This document shows positions 7,230 to 14,185 of a DNA stretch of 15,239 bases, piece by piece. The DNA is taken from contig JANXVP010000128.1 of the NCBI GenBank assembly GCA_025351615.1, forward strand, positions 1-15,239, in the 5' to 3' direction. Numbering within the stretch: position 1 is the first letter of the stretch; each line of letters starts with the position of its first letter. Origin of the DNA: Ramlibacter sp. GTDB lineage: Bacteria; Pseudomonadota; Gammaproteobacteria; Burkholderiales; Burkholderiaceae_C. Made by a program: the position numbers and the translations under genes. The notes under the pieces are model-generated. The model searched no databases and was not told the origin of the DNA. It was given only the letters and a program-made list of their open reading frames with translations.

Positions 7230-7274
7230 AACGCGCGACGCCCGTGACGGCCGCAGCCCCGTTATGCTGGAGCC

Positions 7275-7841
7275 ATGAGCAAGGCGTTCACCAAGGAAAA
7301 CGACAGCGAGGAAGAAGATGAACTCGCGCTGCCGGAGCTGCCCGCGGGCGGCAAGAACTACATCACCCCCGCAGGCTATACGCGCCTGCGCGACGAGTTG
7401 CTGCAACTGATCGACGACGAGCGTCCGAAAGTGGTGGAGGTGGTGCACTGGGCCGCCAGCAACGGCGACCGGTCGGAGAACGGCGACTACCTCTATGGCA
7501 AGAAAAGGTTGCGCGAGATCGACCGGCGGATCCGCTTTCTCACCAAGCGGCTCGAGGTGGCCGAGGTCACCGATCCTTCGCTGCACCACGGCCGCGACCA
7601 GATCTTTTTCGGCGCCAGGGTGACCTATGCCGATGAGGGGGGTCGCGAGCGGACGGTCACGATCCTTGGCATCGACGAAGCGGACAGCTCGCTGGGCCAG
7701 GTGAGCTGGGTTTCGCCGGTTGCGCGGGCGTTGCTCAAGGCCCGCCGGGGCGACGAGGTGAAGCTGCTGACGCCCATGGGCGTGCAGGACATCGAGGTGC
7801 TTGCGGTCGAATACCCCGCCCCGACGGCGGTAGCCGGCTAG
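7275..7841 (+). CDS. greB: Transcription elongation factor GreB
   Basis: This protein enters the secondary channel of backtracked RNA polymerase and stimulates cleavage of the extruded RNA 3' end. Of 188 residues, about 28-105 form the coiled-coil domain. The tip sequence NGDRSENGDY carries the acidic pair expected to hold the catalytic Mg2+ (Asp65, Glu68), and the following YGKKRLREIDRRIRFLTKRL is the basic GreB signature that separates it from GreA. Residues about 110-180 are the FKBP-like C-terminal domain (IFFGARVTY, GQVSWVSPVARALL). The protein is longer than the roughly 158-residue Escherichia coli version because of an acidic N-terminal extension (DSEEEDELALPEL). The ribosome site GGAG sits only two bases before the ATG, which is unusually close. 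It converges on spoT, and the two genes overlap by four bases at their stops. Confidence 0.96.
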   Translation: MSKAFTKENDSEEEDELALPELPAGGKNYITPAGYTRLRDELLQLIDDERPKVVEVVHWAASNGDRSENGDYLYGKKRLREIDRRIRFLTKRLEVAEVTDPSLHHGRDQIFFGARVTYADEGGRERTVTILGIDEADSSLGQVSWVSPVARALLKARRGDEVKLLTPMGVQDIEVLAVEYPAPTAVAG

Positions 7842-10105
7842 TTTGAGCCGCTGCCCGGCCGGACGCGCTGCGCCCGCATGACGGACGGCGTGCGCTTCAG
7901 GTTGCGCAGCACCGCGTCCAGGTGCGCCTTGTCGCGCACGGCGATCACGAATCGCAGGTCGGCTGCGTCCTGCGCTTCTTCCACGCCCATGTCGACGTGG
8001 GTGATGTCGGCTTCGGCGCCCGCCAGGGCCGCGGCGATCCGGGCCAGCACGCCCTTGCCGTTGGACACCGTCACCAGCACGCCGGTTTCGAATGGCCGGA
8101 CCGGCTCGTCGGACCATTCGACGCTGATGAAGCGTTCCGAATCCTTGTGCTGCAGCCGCTTGGCGACTGCGCAATCGTCGGTATGGACCACCAGTCCCTC
8201 GCCGCGGCCGAGATAGCCGACGATGGCGTCGCCAGGAACCGGGCGGCAGCAGGTGGCGAACTTGACGGACGCATTTTCGCTGCCATCCAGGATCACCTCG
8301 CCTTGCGACACATTTTCGTGCGCCGTGAAGCGCTCGCGCGTGATCAGCAAAGCGTCCGGCTTGGCGCCGCGCTCGGCCAGCAGCGTCATCAGCCGCTTGC
8401 CGACGATGCTGGCGATCCGCTTGCCCAGGCCGATGTCCGTGAGCAGTTCGGCGCGGCTGCGGTTGCCGGTAAAGCGCAGCAACTTGTCCCAGATCGGCTG
8501 GTGGGACTCGTCCTCCCCCGGCAGTTTTTCCATGCCCTCGGCGCGCAGCGCCTGGGCCAGGAGCTTTTCGCCCAGGGCCTGCGACTCGACCTGTGCCAGG
8601 GTCTTGAGGTGATGCCGGATCTTCGAGCGCGCCCGTCCGGTCCGCACGAATCCCAGCCATGCCGGATTGGGCGTGGACACGGGAGCCGTGACCACCTCGA
8701 CCACGTCGCCGTTCTTCAGCTCGGTGCGCAGCGGCACCTGGACCCCGTTGATCTTTGCGGCCACAGTGCGGTCACCGATGTTGCTGTGGATCGAATAGGC
8801 GAAGTCCACCACGGTGGCGCCCCTTGGCAGGGCCATGATCTGGCTCTTGGGCGTGAAGACGTAGACCGCATCGGGGAACAGGTCGATCTTGACGTGGTCC
8901 CAGAACTCAGCGGCGTCGCGGGTCTCGTGCTGGATGTCCAGCAGGGACTGCAGCCACTTCGTTCCCAGCCGGTCGGCGGCGTCGCCATCGGGCTCGCTGG
9001 TCTTGTACAGCCAGTGGGCCGCAACGCCGGACTCCGCGACCACGTGCATGGCCTCGGTGCGCATCTGGAATTCGACGTTCACGCCCGAGGGGCCGACCAG
9101 CGTCGTGTGCAGCGACTGGTAGCCGTTGACCTTTGGAATCGCGATGTGGTCCTTGAATCTTCCGGGAACCGGCTTGTAGACCTGGTGCAGCAGCCCCAGT
9201 CCCGTATAGCAGTCGATCACGCTGGGGACGATCACCCGGAAGCCGTAGATGTCGGTGACCTGGGCAAAGCTCAGGTGCTTCTCGTCCATCTTGCGGTAAA
9301 CCGAGTACAGCGTCTTTTCGCGGCCCGCGATCCGCACGTTCATTCCGTCCGCGGCGAACGCAGACTCGACCTCGCGGTGCACTTTCTGGATCAGGTCGCG
9401 GCGGCGATTCCTGGCCTTGGTCACGGCTTTATTGAGGATCGCATAACGCCAGGGTCGCAGATGGCGGAAGGCAAGTTCCTGCAGTTCGCGGTAGGTCTGG
9501 TTCAGGCCCAGCCGGTGCGCGATGGGCGCGTAAATCTCCAGTGTCTCCGACGAAATCCGGGTCCACTTCTCGCGCGGCACGTCGTCCAGCGTGCGCATGT
9601 TGTGGGTGCGGTCCGCCAGCTTGATCAGGATGACGCGCACGTCGCGCGCCATCGCCAGCAGCATCTTGCGGAATGACTCGGCCTGGTTCTCCTCGCGCGT
9701 GTTGAACTGGAGCTTGTCGAGTTTGGTCAGTCCGTCAACCAGATCCGCGACCGGGGCGCTGAAGCGTTCGATCAGTTCCGGCTTGGTGACGCCGCAGTCC
9801 TCGATCGCGTCGTGCAGCAACGCCGCCATCAGGGCCTGGGCGTCGAGTTTCCATTCCGCACACTGCGCCGCAACCGCAATCGGATGGGTGATGTAAGGTT
9901 CGCCGCTGGCGCGGATCTGGCCCAGGTGGGCCTCGTCGGCGAAGCGGTACGCGAGCCGCACCTGTTCGACATCCGCAGGATCGAGGTAATCCAGCTTGGC
10001 GGTCAGCGCGGCAAAACTGGCGGCGGCTGCAATGGCCGCCGCCGGGCTGGGCGCAACTGGAGGCTTGCCTTCCCTGCCGGGGGGGGATTGGATGACCGCA
10101 CTCAT
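7838..10105 (-). CDS. spoT: Bifunctional (p)ppGpp synthetase/hydrolase, Rel/SpoT family
   Basis: This enzyme makes and degrades the stringent-response alarmone (p)ppGpp. With the start at 10105 (MSAVIQ) it has 755 residues. The hydrolase domain (about 40-200) keeps the HD metal site: His74, His98-Asp99 (LLHDAIED) and LADRTHNMRTL with Asn169. The synthetase domain (about 240-360) keeps TDIYGFRV (Asp285), GRFKDHIAIPKVNGYQSLHTT and VEFQMRTE. The TGS domain follows at about 400-460 (VYVFTPKSQIMALPRGATVVDFAY), then a conserved Cys-Cys domain (FATCCRPVPGD, Cys619-620) and a C-terminal ACT domain (about 680-755, VLVTVSNGKGVLARIA). Because both enzymatic halves are intact it is SpoT/Rel-like rather than a RelA with a dead hydrolase. 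The longer open frame (start 10150) would begin inside the rpoZ terminator and is rejected. GTGGGGG just before the ATG is a possible ribosome site. It follows gmk-rpoZ as in many proteobacteria, but a terminator separates them here. Confidence 0.97.
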   Translation of the reverse strand: MSAVIQSPPGREGKPPVAPSPAAAIAAAASFAALTAKLDYLDPADVEQVRLAYRFADEAHLGQIRASGEPYITHPIAVAAQCAEWKLDAQALMAALLHDAIEDCGVTKPELIERFSAPVADLVDGLTKLDKLQFNTREENQAESFRKMLLAMARDVRVILIKLADRTHNMRTLDDVPREKWTRISSETLEIYAPIAHRLGLNQTYRELQELAFRHLRPWRYAILNKAVTKARNRRRDLIQKVHREVESAFAADGMNVRIAGREKTLYSVYRKMDEKHLSFAQVTDIYGFRVIVPSVIDCYTGLGLLHQVYKPVPGRFKDHIAIPKVNGYQSLHTTLVGPSGVNVEFQMRTEAMHVVAESGVAAHWLYKTSEPDGDAADRLGTKWLQSLLDIQHETRDAAEFWDHVKIDLFPDAVYVFTPKSQIMALPRGATVVDFAYSIHSNIGDRTVAAKINGVQVPLRTELKNGDVVEVVTAPVSTPNPAWLGFVRTGRARSKIRHHLKTLAQVESQALGEKLLAQALRAEGMEKLPGEDESHQPIWDKLLRFTGNRSRAELLTDIGLGKRIASIVGKRLMTLLAERGAKPDALLITRERFTAHENVSQGEVILDGSENASVKFATCCRPVPGDAIVGYLGRGEGLVVHTDDCAVAKRLQHKDSERFISVEWSDEPVRPFETGVLVTVSNGKGVLARIAAALAGAEADITHVDMGVEEAQDAADLRFVIAVRDKAHLDAVLRNLKRTPSVMRAQRVRPGSGSN

Positions 10106-10148
10106 ACCCCCACTGTAGCGTGCGCCTTCGCTGCCGGTGCGCGCCAAC

Positions 10149-10176
10149 AAAAAAGCACCGCGTCGCGGTGCTTTTT
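10149..10176 (-). terminator. Intrinsic terminator after rpoZ
   Basis: A perfect 7-bp GC-rich stem, GCACCGC (10155-10161) and GCGGTGC (10165-10171), with a GTC loop, is flanked by six A (10149-10154) and five T (10172-10176). Read on the minus strand it is a hairpin followed by a U tract, 25 bases after the rpoZ stop. It is symmetrical enough to work on both strands. It separates rpoZ from spoT. Confidence 0.9.
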
Positions 10177-10200
10177 ATGGTGCAGGAACGCGCTTGCCGC

Positions 10201-10404
10201 TCAGCCCGGCACCTTTTTGAGCATCTCCAGGCCGATCTTGCCTTCTGCGATCTCGCGCAGGGCCGTCACACCTGGCTTGTTTTTGCTTTCGATCTTGGGC
10301 GCGTGCCCCTGGCTGAGCATCCGGGCGCGGTAGGTGGCTGCCAGGACGAGCTGGAAGCGGTTCGGGATTTTTTCCAGGCAGTCTTCGACGGTGATGCGGG
10401 CCAT
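10201..10404 (-). CDS. rpoZ: RNA polymerase omega subunit
   Basis: Omega binds the beta' subunit of RNA polymerase, helps assembly, and in proteobacteria forms part of a (p)ppGpp binding site. The 67-residue protein begins [17 protein letters not shown], the standard omega N-terminus, and continues [12 protein letters not shown] and [14 protein letters not shown]. It lacks the longer acidic tail of the 91-residue Escherichia coli protein; a short form is usual in betaproteobacteria. The start at 10404 is supported by GGAGAA (10416-10411) six bases upstream. An in-frame ATG at 10449 exists, but it would add 15 non-conserved residues encoded by the repeat. It lies 65 bases after gmk and is followed by a strong terminator. 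Its neighbour spoT makes the ligand that acts at this site. Confidence 0.97.
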   Translation of the reverse strand: MARITVEDCLEKIPNRFQLVLAATYRARMLSQGHAPKIESKNKPGVTALREIAEGKIGLEMLKKVPG

Positions 10405-10429
10405 GAAGCGTTCTCCGGTGAGGTAAGCG

Positions 10430-10477
10430 GCGACCCCTTGCGGAGTCATGTGAGCGACCCCTTGCGGGGTCAGGTGA
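10430..10477 (-). repeat. Two tandem 24-bp units forming GNRA-loop hairpins upstream of rpoZ
   Basis: Units 10430-10453 and 10454-10477 are direct repeats differing at two of 24 positions. In minus-strand RNA the first-transcribed unit (10477-10454) contains GACCCC-GCAA-GGGGTC, a 6-bp stem with a GCAA (GNRA) tetraloop. The second unit (10453-10430) has GACTCC-GCAA-GGGGTC, which still pairs with one U-G wobble. The array spans the gmk stop codon and the gmk-rpoZ spacer. There is no U tract, so these are not ordinary terminators. Confidence 0.85.
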
Positions 10478-11090
10478 TGTTGAGGGCCTTGAAGGTGTCG
10501 GCCCGGGCGCGGCGCTGGGCCGAGAACTTCAGACGCTGGGCGTGAACGATGGCCTTGAGGTCAAAAACGGCACGTTCAAATAACTCATTGATTATAACGA
10601 AGTCGAATTCGCTTGCCTGCGCCATCTCTGTGGCGGCGTTTTCGAGCCTGACCTCGATCACCTCGGGCGAGTCCTCGCCGCGACGTTCCAGGCGGGCCCG
10701 AAGTTCTTCCCAGGTGGGGGGCAGGATGAAGACAAGCACAGCGTTGGCGAAGATCCGCTTGATCTGCAAGGCGCCCTGGAAGTCGATCTCCAGGATGACG
10801 TCGGCCCCCTGGGCGATCCGCTCCTCGATCGCCTTGCGCGAGGTGCCGTAGCGCTGGCCGTGGACGTGCGCCCATTCGACGAAGGCGCCGGCCAACACCA
10901 TCGTGTCGAATTCCTCGGCGGGCACGAAAAAATATTCGCGGCCGTGTTTTTCCTGGCCGCGGGGGGCGCGCGTTGTGTGCGAGACGGAGGGCTGGACGTG
11001 GGAATCGAGCTCCAGCAAGGCCTTGACCAGGCTCGATTTGCCTGCTCCGCTGGGAGCCGCGACGACGAAGAGGTTACCGGGATAGTCCAT
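10470..11090 (-). CDS. gmk: Guanylate kinase
   Basis: This enzyme transfers phosphate from ATP to GMP, giving GDP, an essential step in guanine nucleotide supply. The 206 residues match the usual length. The Walker A loop is APSGAGKSS (12-20, Lys18). The GMP-binding segment follows ([21 protein letters not shown]), and then [13 protein letters not shown], the [19 protein letters not shown] strand and lid, and RLENAATEM. The start at 11090 reads [15 protein letters not shown], which looks like the native N-terminus of betaproteobacterial homologues; there is no strong ribosome site ahead of it. It starts 21 bases after yicC ends and is probably cotranscribed with it and with rpoZ. The stop codon lies in a 24-bp tandem repeat unit, so the last codons are part of that element. 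Confidence 0.97.
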   Translation of the reverse strand: MDYPGNLFVVAAPSGAGKSSLVKALLELDSHVQPSVSHTTRAPRGQEKHGREYFFVPAEEFDTMVLAGAFVEWAHVHGQRYGTSRKAIEERIAQGADVILEIDFQGALQIKRIFANAVLVFILPPTWEELRARLERRGEDSPEVIEVRLENAATEMAQASEFDFVIINELFERAVFDLKAIVHAQRLKFSAQRRARADTFKALNIT

Positions 11091-11111
11091 GCGTGGCGTG
11101 GGGGCTCATAT

Positions 11112-12029
11112 TCATTCGATGTTCTGGACCTGTTCGCGCATCTGTTCCACCAGCACCTTCATGTCGACAGAAATGCGGGTCAGCTCGAGGGCCGCCGACT
11201 TCGATCCCATGGTGTTGGCCTCGCGGTGCAGCTCCTGGATCAGGAAGTCCAGCCGCTTTCCGACTTCGCCGCCCTTCTTGAGCAGGCGCTCGATTTCGTC
11301 GATGTGGGAACCGAGCCGGGTCAGCTCCTCCGCAACATCGATGCGGATGGCGAACGACGTGGCCTCCGTCATGGCCCGGTCCTGCGCCGCTTCGGGCGGC
11401 GTACTGCCTTCGGCCAGCGCCATCGCCTCTTTCCAGCGCTCCAGAAACCGGGTGCGCTGCTGCTCCACCAGCTGCGGCACCAGCGGGATGGCCTGCTGCG
11501 CCAGCGCGCGCAGCTGCTGGAGGTGGCCCTGAAGCATCGTCGCCAGCCGGGCGCCCTCGCGTTCGCGCGCCGCCATCAGGTCCATGAGGGTCTTGGCTGC
11601 CAGCGCATTCAGGGTTTCGGTCCAGTCGTTGTCGCCGCCCTGTTCGGTCGCGCCGAGCCGGATCACGTCGGCCACGCTCAACGCGCGGGCGTCGGGCAAC
11701 CAGGACCGGACCGTGTCCTGCAAGGTGTTCAGCCGCTGCAGCATGCGGGCATTCGGCTCGCGCAGGCTGTCGGCTCCGGTCGTCTCAAGTGCGGCCCGCA
11801 CCTCGACCTTGCCGCGCTTGAGCCGGGACGTGAGCAGTTCCCGCAGCGCGGGTTCGTGCTGCCGCAGATCATCCGACAGGCGAAAACTCAGGTCAAGAAA
11901 GCGGCTGTTGACGGACCGGATCTCCAGGCCGAGCCGGTTCGCCGTCGTGGCCCGGGCCTCGGTGCCGGCAGCGGCGGGCCCGGCGCTTTGCTGGGCGCTG
12001 GCATAACCGGTCATGCTGTAAACTGGCAT
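11112..12029 (-). CDS. yicC: YicC family endoribonuclease
   Basis: YicC-like proteins are conserved endoribonucleases; the Escherichia coli member has been reported to act on small RNAs such as RyhB. The 305 residues compare with about 287 in Escherichia coli. The N-terminal signature is present (YSMTGYASA, then EIRSVNSRFLDLSFRL and SRLKRGKVEVR). The C-terminal DUF1732-type block is complete: KRLDFLIQELHREANTMGSKS then ISVDMKVLVEQMREQVQNIE. A small Ala/Thr-rich insertion (residues about 14-30) after the first strand accounts for some of the extra length. The start at 12029 is fixed by the conserved MTGYA. It is the promoter-proximal gene of a likely yicC-gmk-rpoZ unit and is divergent from the Ser/Thr kinase gene. 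Confidence 0.95.
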   Translation of the reverse strand: MPVYSMTGYASAQQSAGPAAAGTEARATTANRLGLEIRSVNSRFLDLSFRLSDDLRQHEPALRELLTSRLKRGKVEVRAALETTGADSLREPNARMLQRLNTLQDTVRSWLPDARALSVADVIRLGATEQGGDNDWTETLNALAAKTLMDLMAAREREGARLATMLQGHLQQLRALAQQAIPLVPQLVEQQRTRFLERWKEAMALAEGSTPPEAAQDRAMTEATSFAIRIDVAEELTRLGSHIDEIERLLKKGGEVGKRLDFLIQELHREANTMGSKSAALELTRISVDMKVLVEQMREQVQNIE

Positions 12030-12112
12030 CGAGACTTTTCTATACAGGTTCGTTACGGGGATTTGCCCAGAGAATAACCGGGTCGGCCTTCGAGACTCCG
12101 GATTCTTAAATT
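12030..12112. promoter_or_regulatory. Divergent promoter region of yicC and the Ser/Thr kinase gene
   Basis: These 83 bases must serve both genes. On the minus strand TATAGA (complement of 12039-12044) is a fair -10 box and would give a very short leader for yicC; no good -35 box is seen. On the plus strand the stretch just before the kinase start (GATTCTTAAATT) is AT-rich, with no typical -10/-35 pair and only a weak GGA as ribosome site. The assignment rests mainly on gene orientation. Confidence 0.4.
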
Positions 12113-13123
12113 ATGTCAAAGGTCAAACCAGCGCCGCTTCCCCCCGACACCGTCATTGGCGGCTATCGCGTGGTGCGCAAGCTCTCGGCAGGTGGGTTTG
12201 GCGTGGTCTACCTGGCGGTGGACAACGAAGGACAGCAGGTCGCCGTCAAGGAATATCTGCCTTCGTCGCTGGCCAGCCGGCCTCCCGGCGAGTTGCTGCC
12301 GCAGGTGCAGCCCGAAAAGCTCTCGCTCTACCGTCTCGGCCTCAAGAGCTTCTTCGAGGAAGGGCGCTCGCTGGCGCAGATCTCGCATGCCTCGGTGGTG
12401 AGCGTGCTGAATTTCTTTCGCGAGAACGAGACCGTGTACATGGTGATGAATTACCTGGAAGGCGCCACCCTTCAGGACTTCATCATCACCGCGCGCGAGC
12501 TGAAAAAGCAGAAGGTGTTCCGCGAATCGACCATCCGCTCGCTATTCGACGAGATCCTGCGGGGCCTGCGCATCGTGCACCAGCACAAGATGCTGCACCT
12601 GGACATCAAGCCCGCCAATATCTTCATCACCGACGACAACAAGGCGGTGATGATCGACTTCGGCGCGGCCCGCGAGGTGCTGTCCAAGGAAGGCAATTTC
12701 ATCCGCCCCATGTACACCCCCGGCTTTGCCGCGCCCGAGATGTACCGGCGCGATTCCTCGATGGGTCCGTGGACCGACATCTACGCCATCGGCGCCTGCA
12801 TCTACGCCTGCATGCAGGGCTATCCGCCCAACGACGCCCCCCAGCGGCTCGAGAAGGACCGGCTGGCGCTGGCGCTCTCGCGTCTGCGCGGCGTCTACTC
12901 CGATAACCTGATCGAAGTGGTCGAGTGGTGCATGTCGCTGGACCCGCTATCGCGCCCGCAGTCCGTGTTTGCGCTGCAAAAGGAGCTCAGCCGCGAAGGC
13001 GAACGCCGCTACACCAAGCTGTCGGTCGGCGAAAAGATGCGGTTGCAGTTCGACAACATGGTGTCCGACACCAAAAAGAACGTGCGCAAGGCCACCGGAT
13101 TCGGCGGAGTCAAAGCAAAATGA
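12113..13123 (+). CDS. Soluble Hanks-type serine/threonine protein kinase
   Basis: This 336-residue eukaryotic-type kinase has no membrane segment or sensor domain. The landmarks are: glycine loop LSAGGFGVVYLA (24-35), catalytic Lys46 (VAVKEY), likely helix-C glutamate in FFEEGRSL (81-87), catalytic loop LHLDIKPANIF (Asp164, Asn169; the usual HRD is HLD), metal-binding IDFGAAR (Asp182), the activation-segment end PGFAAPEMY, DIYAIGACIY of helix F, and a terminal arginine in SRPQS. HLD instead of HRD suggests that activation-loop phosphorylation may not be needed for activity. After the kinase fold comes a short basic tail (KKNVRKATGFGGVKAK). A PP2C phosphatase gene follows 81 bases downstream, making a writer-eraser pair. 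Substrates cannot be read from sequence. Confidence 0.95.
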   Translation: MSKVKPAPLPPDTVIGGYRVVRKLSAGGFGVVYLAVDNEGQQVAVKEYLPSSLASRPPGELLPQVQPEKLSLYRLGLKSFFEEGRSLAQISHASVVSVLNFFRENETVYMVMNYLEGATLQDFIITARELKKQKVFRESTIRSLFDEILRGLRIVHQHKMLHLDIKPANIFITDDNKAVMIDFGAAREVLSKEGNFIRPMYTPGFAAPEMYRRDSSMGPWTDIYAIGACIYACMQGYPPNDAPQRLEKDRLALALSRLRGVYSDNLIEVVEWCMSLDPLSRPQSVFALQKELSREGERRYTKLSVGEKMRLQFDNMVSDTKKNVRKATGFGGVKAK

Positions 13124-13171
13124 AGCCCGCACAGGCGACAACACTAACGTTTTCTGCTGCCCGGGGGGGCT

Positions 13172-13202
13172 CAGACCCCTTGAGGCGGCCCGGCGGAGTC
13201 TG
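13172..13202 (+). promoter_or_regulatory. Predicted hairpin covering the phosphatase ribosome-binding site
   Basis: CAGACCCC (13172-13179) faces GGAGTCTG (13195-13202), giving seven pairs and one C-A mismatch around a 15-base loop. The 3' arm contains GGAG (13195-13198), the ribosome site six bases before the PP2C start codon. The ends (GACCCCTTG and CGGAGTC) match those of the tandem hairpin units at 10430-10477, suggesting a shared element type. A run of seven G (13163-13169) just upstream could pair with the CCCC of the 5' arm instead and free the site. Confidence 0.5.
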
Positions 13203-13204
13203 AT

Positions 13205-14107
13205 ATGAAATTCTCCGTGTTCCAGATCAGCCGCAAGGGCGGGCGCGAAAAGAACGAAGACCGCATGGGCTATTGCTACACGCGGGAATCGGGCCTGTTC
13301 GTGCTGGCCGACGGCATGGGCGGCCATCCCGAGGGCGAAGTCGCGGCCCAGCTCGCCCTGCAAACCATCTCGGCCCTGTACCAGAAGGAAGCGCGGCCCA
13401 TCGTCGAGGACGTCACCGAGTTCCTGGCCTCGTCGCTGACGGCGGCGCACCACCAGATCATTCGTTACGCCAGCGAAAAAGGCATGCTCGACACGCCGCG
13501 TACCACGCTGGTGGCGGCCGTGGTCCAGGGGGGATCGGCCACCTGGGTGCATTGCGGCGACTCGCGCCTGTACGTCGTGCGCGACGGCGAAATGCTCACA
13601 CGCACCCGCGACCATTCGTACCTCGAACAGCAAAACGCCGGCGTCATCCGGATGGACAGGATCAACCGCAACATCCTCTTCACCTGCCTGGGCTCGCCGA
13701 CCAAGCCGGTGTTCGACGTCACGGGCCCGATCGTGCTGCAACAGGGCGACAAGATCCTGCTGTGCTCCGATGGGCTGTGGGGCAGCCTGAACGACATCGA
13801 CATCGTTCGCCACCTGAGCACGCAGTCGGTGTCCGATGCGGTGCCGGACCTGGTCGAAATGGCGTTGCGCAACGGCGGCGACAATTCGGACAACGTCACG
13901 GTGATCGCCTTCGAATGGGAGACGCCCGACAGCTTCGAATCGACCCGCGGCATTTCCACCGACAGCATCAGCGACGGGGTGTTCGCTTCCACCATCCAGG
14001 CCGGCGTGCTCGACACCATGGTCGAAGACCTCGACGACGAAGCCATCGAGCGCTCGATCGCCGAGATCAACGAGGCCATCCGGCGCTCGGCCGCCCGTAA
14101 AATCTGA
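13205..14107 (+). CDS. PP2C-family serine/threonine protein phosphatase
   Basis: This 300-residue metal-dependent phosphatase very likely reverses phosphorylation by the kinase encoded immediately upstream. The PPM motifs are intact in order: RKGGREKNEDR (Asp19), VLADGMGGHPEGE (Asp36, Gly37), TTLVAAVV, WVHCGDSRLYVV, LLCSDGLWGSL and GGDNSDNVTVIAFEW. The catalytic fold ends at about residue 240. A 60-residue acidic tail follows (VEDLDDEAIERSIAEINEAI), which may be a docking or dimerisation helix. No membrane segment is present. ATG 13205 has GGAG at an ideal distance, although that site lies in a predicted hairpin. Confidence 0.95.
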   Translation: MKFSVFQISRKGGREKNEDRMGYCYTRESGLFVLADGMGGHPEGEVAAQLALQTISALYQKEARPIVEDVTEFLASSLTAAHHQIIRYASEKGMLDTPRTTLVAAVVQGGSATWVHCGDSRLYVVRDGEMLTRTRDHSYLEQQNAGVIRMDRINRNILFTCLGSPTKPVFDVTGPIVLQQGDKILLCSDGLWGSLNDIDIVRHLSTQSVSDAVPDLVEMALRNGGDNSDNVTVIAFEWETPDSFESTRGISTDSISDGVFASTIQAGVLDTMVEDLDDEAIERSIAEINEAIRRSAARKI

Positions 14108-14112
14108 TCCCC

Positions 14113-14136
14113 CTGTCCAGCAACCTTGTGGGACAG
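14113..14136 (+). other. Inverted repeat between phosphatase gene and rph
   Basis: CTGTCC (14113-14118) and GGACAG (14131-14136) form a 6-bp stem with a 12-base loop, shortly after the phosphatase stop. No T tract follows, so it is not a typical terminator. The rest of the 78-base spacer shows nothing recognisable. Confidence 0.3.
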
Positions 14137-14185
14137 ACCAGGAGTTGCGCAGCGATTTTGCTCTGCCCCCAACTAATTGAAGACG

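Larger units (their letters stand above)
7005..7274. other. Divergent intergenic region between kinase-like gene and greB
   Basis: These 270 bases hold the start regions of two divergent genes. The left part (7015-7080) is AT-richer and includes, on the minus strand, TTGATA (around 7055), but I found no -10 box at a suitable distance. The right part carries two copies of CTGTAGGACG (7101, 7220), a partial one (ATAGGAC, 7200-7206) and a perfect 10-base palindrome GCCTGCAGGC at 7185-7194. No small gene or RNA is recognisable. Confidence 0.5.

Noticed and set aside
7005..8660. Upstream part of a 793-codon open frame on the minus strand continuing into the 241-residue kinase-like gene
   Set aside because: It lies antisense to greB and over the 3' part of spoT, both of which have unmistakable family motifs. 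Its sequence is Arg/Gly/Ala-rich with no domain. Only the portion from the ATG at 7004 reads like protein.
7922..9676. 584-codon plus-strand open frame
   Set aside because: It is fully antisense to spoT and has low-complexity composition typical of shadow frames in high-GC DNA.
10106..10150. Longer spoT start at 10150
   Set aside because: The 15 extra residues would begin inside the rpoZ terminator hairpin region; MSAVIQ at 10105 has a purine-rich site just upstream.
10405..10449. Longer rpoZ start at 10449
   Set aside because: The extra residues are encoded by the tandem repeat and the ribosome site itself; [10 protein letters not shown] is the conserved omega N-terminus.
10860..12077. 405-codon plus-strand open frame
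   Set aside because: It is antisense to gmk and yicC, and its composition is that of a codon-position shadow.
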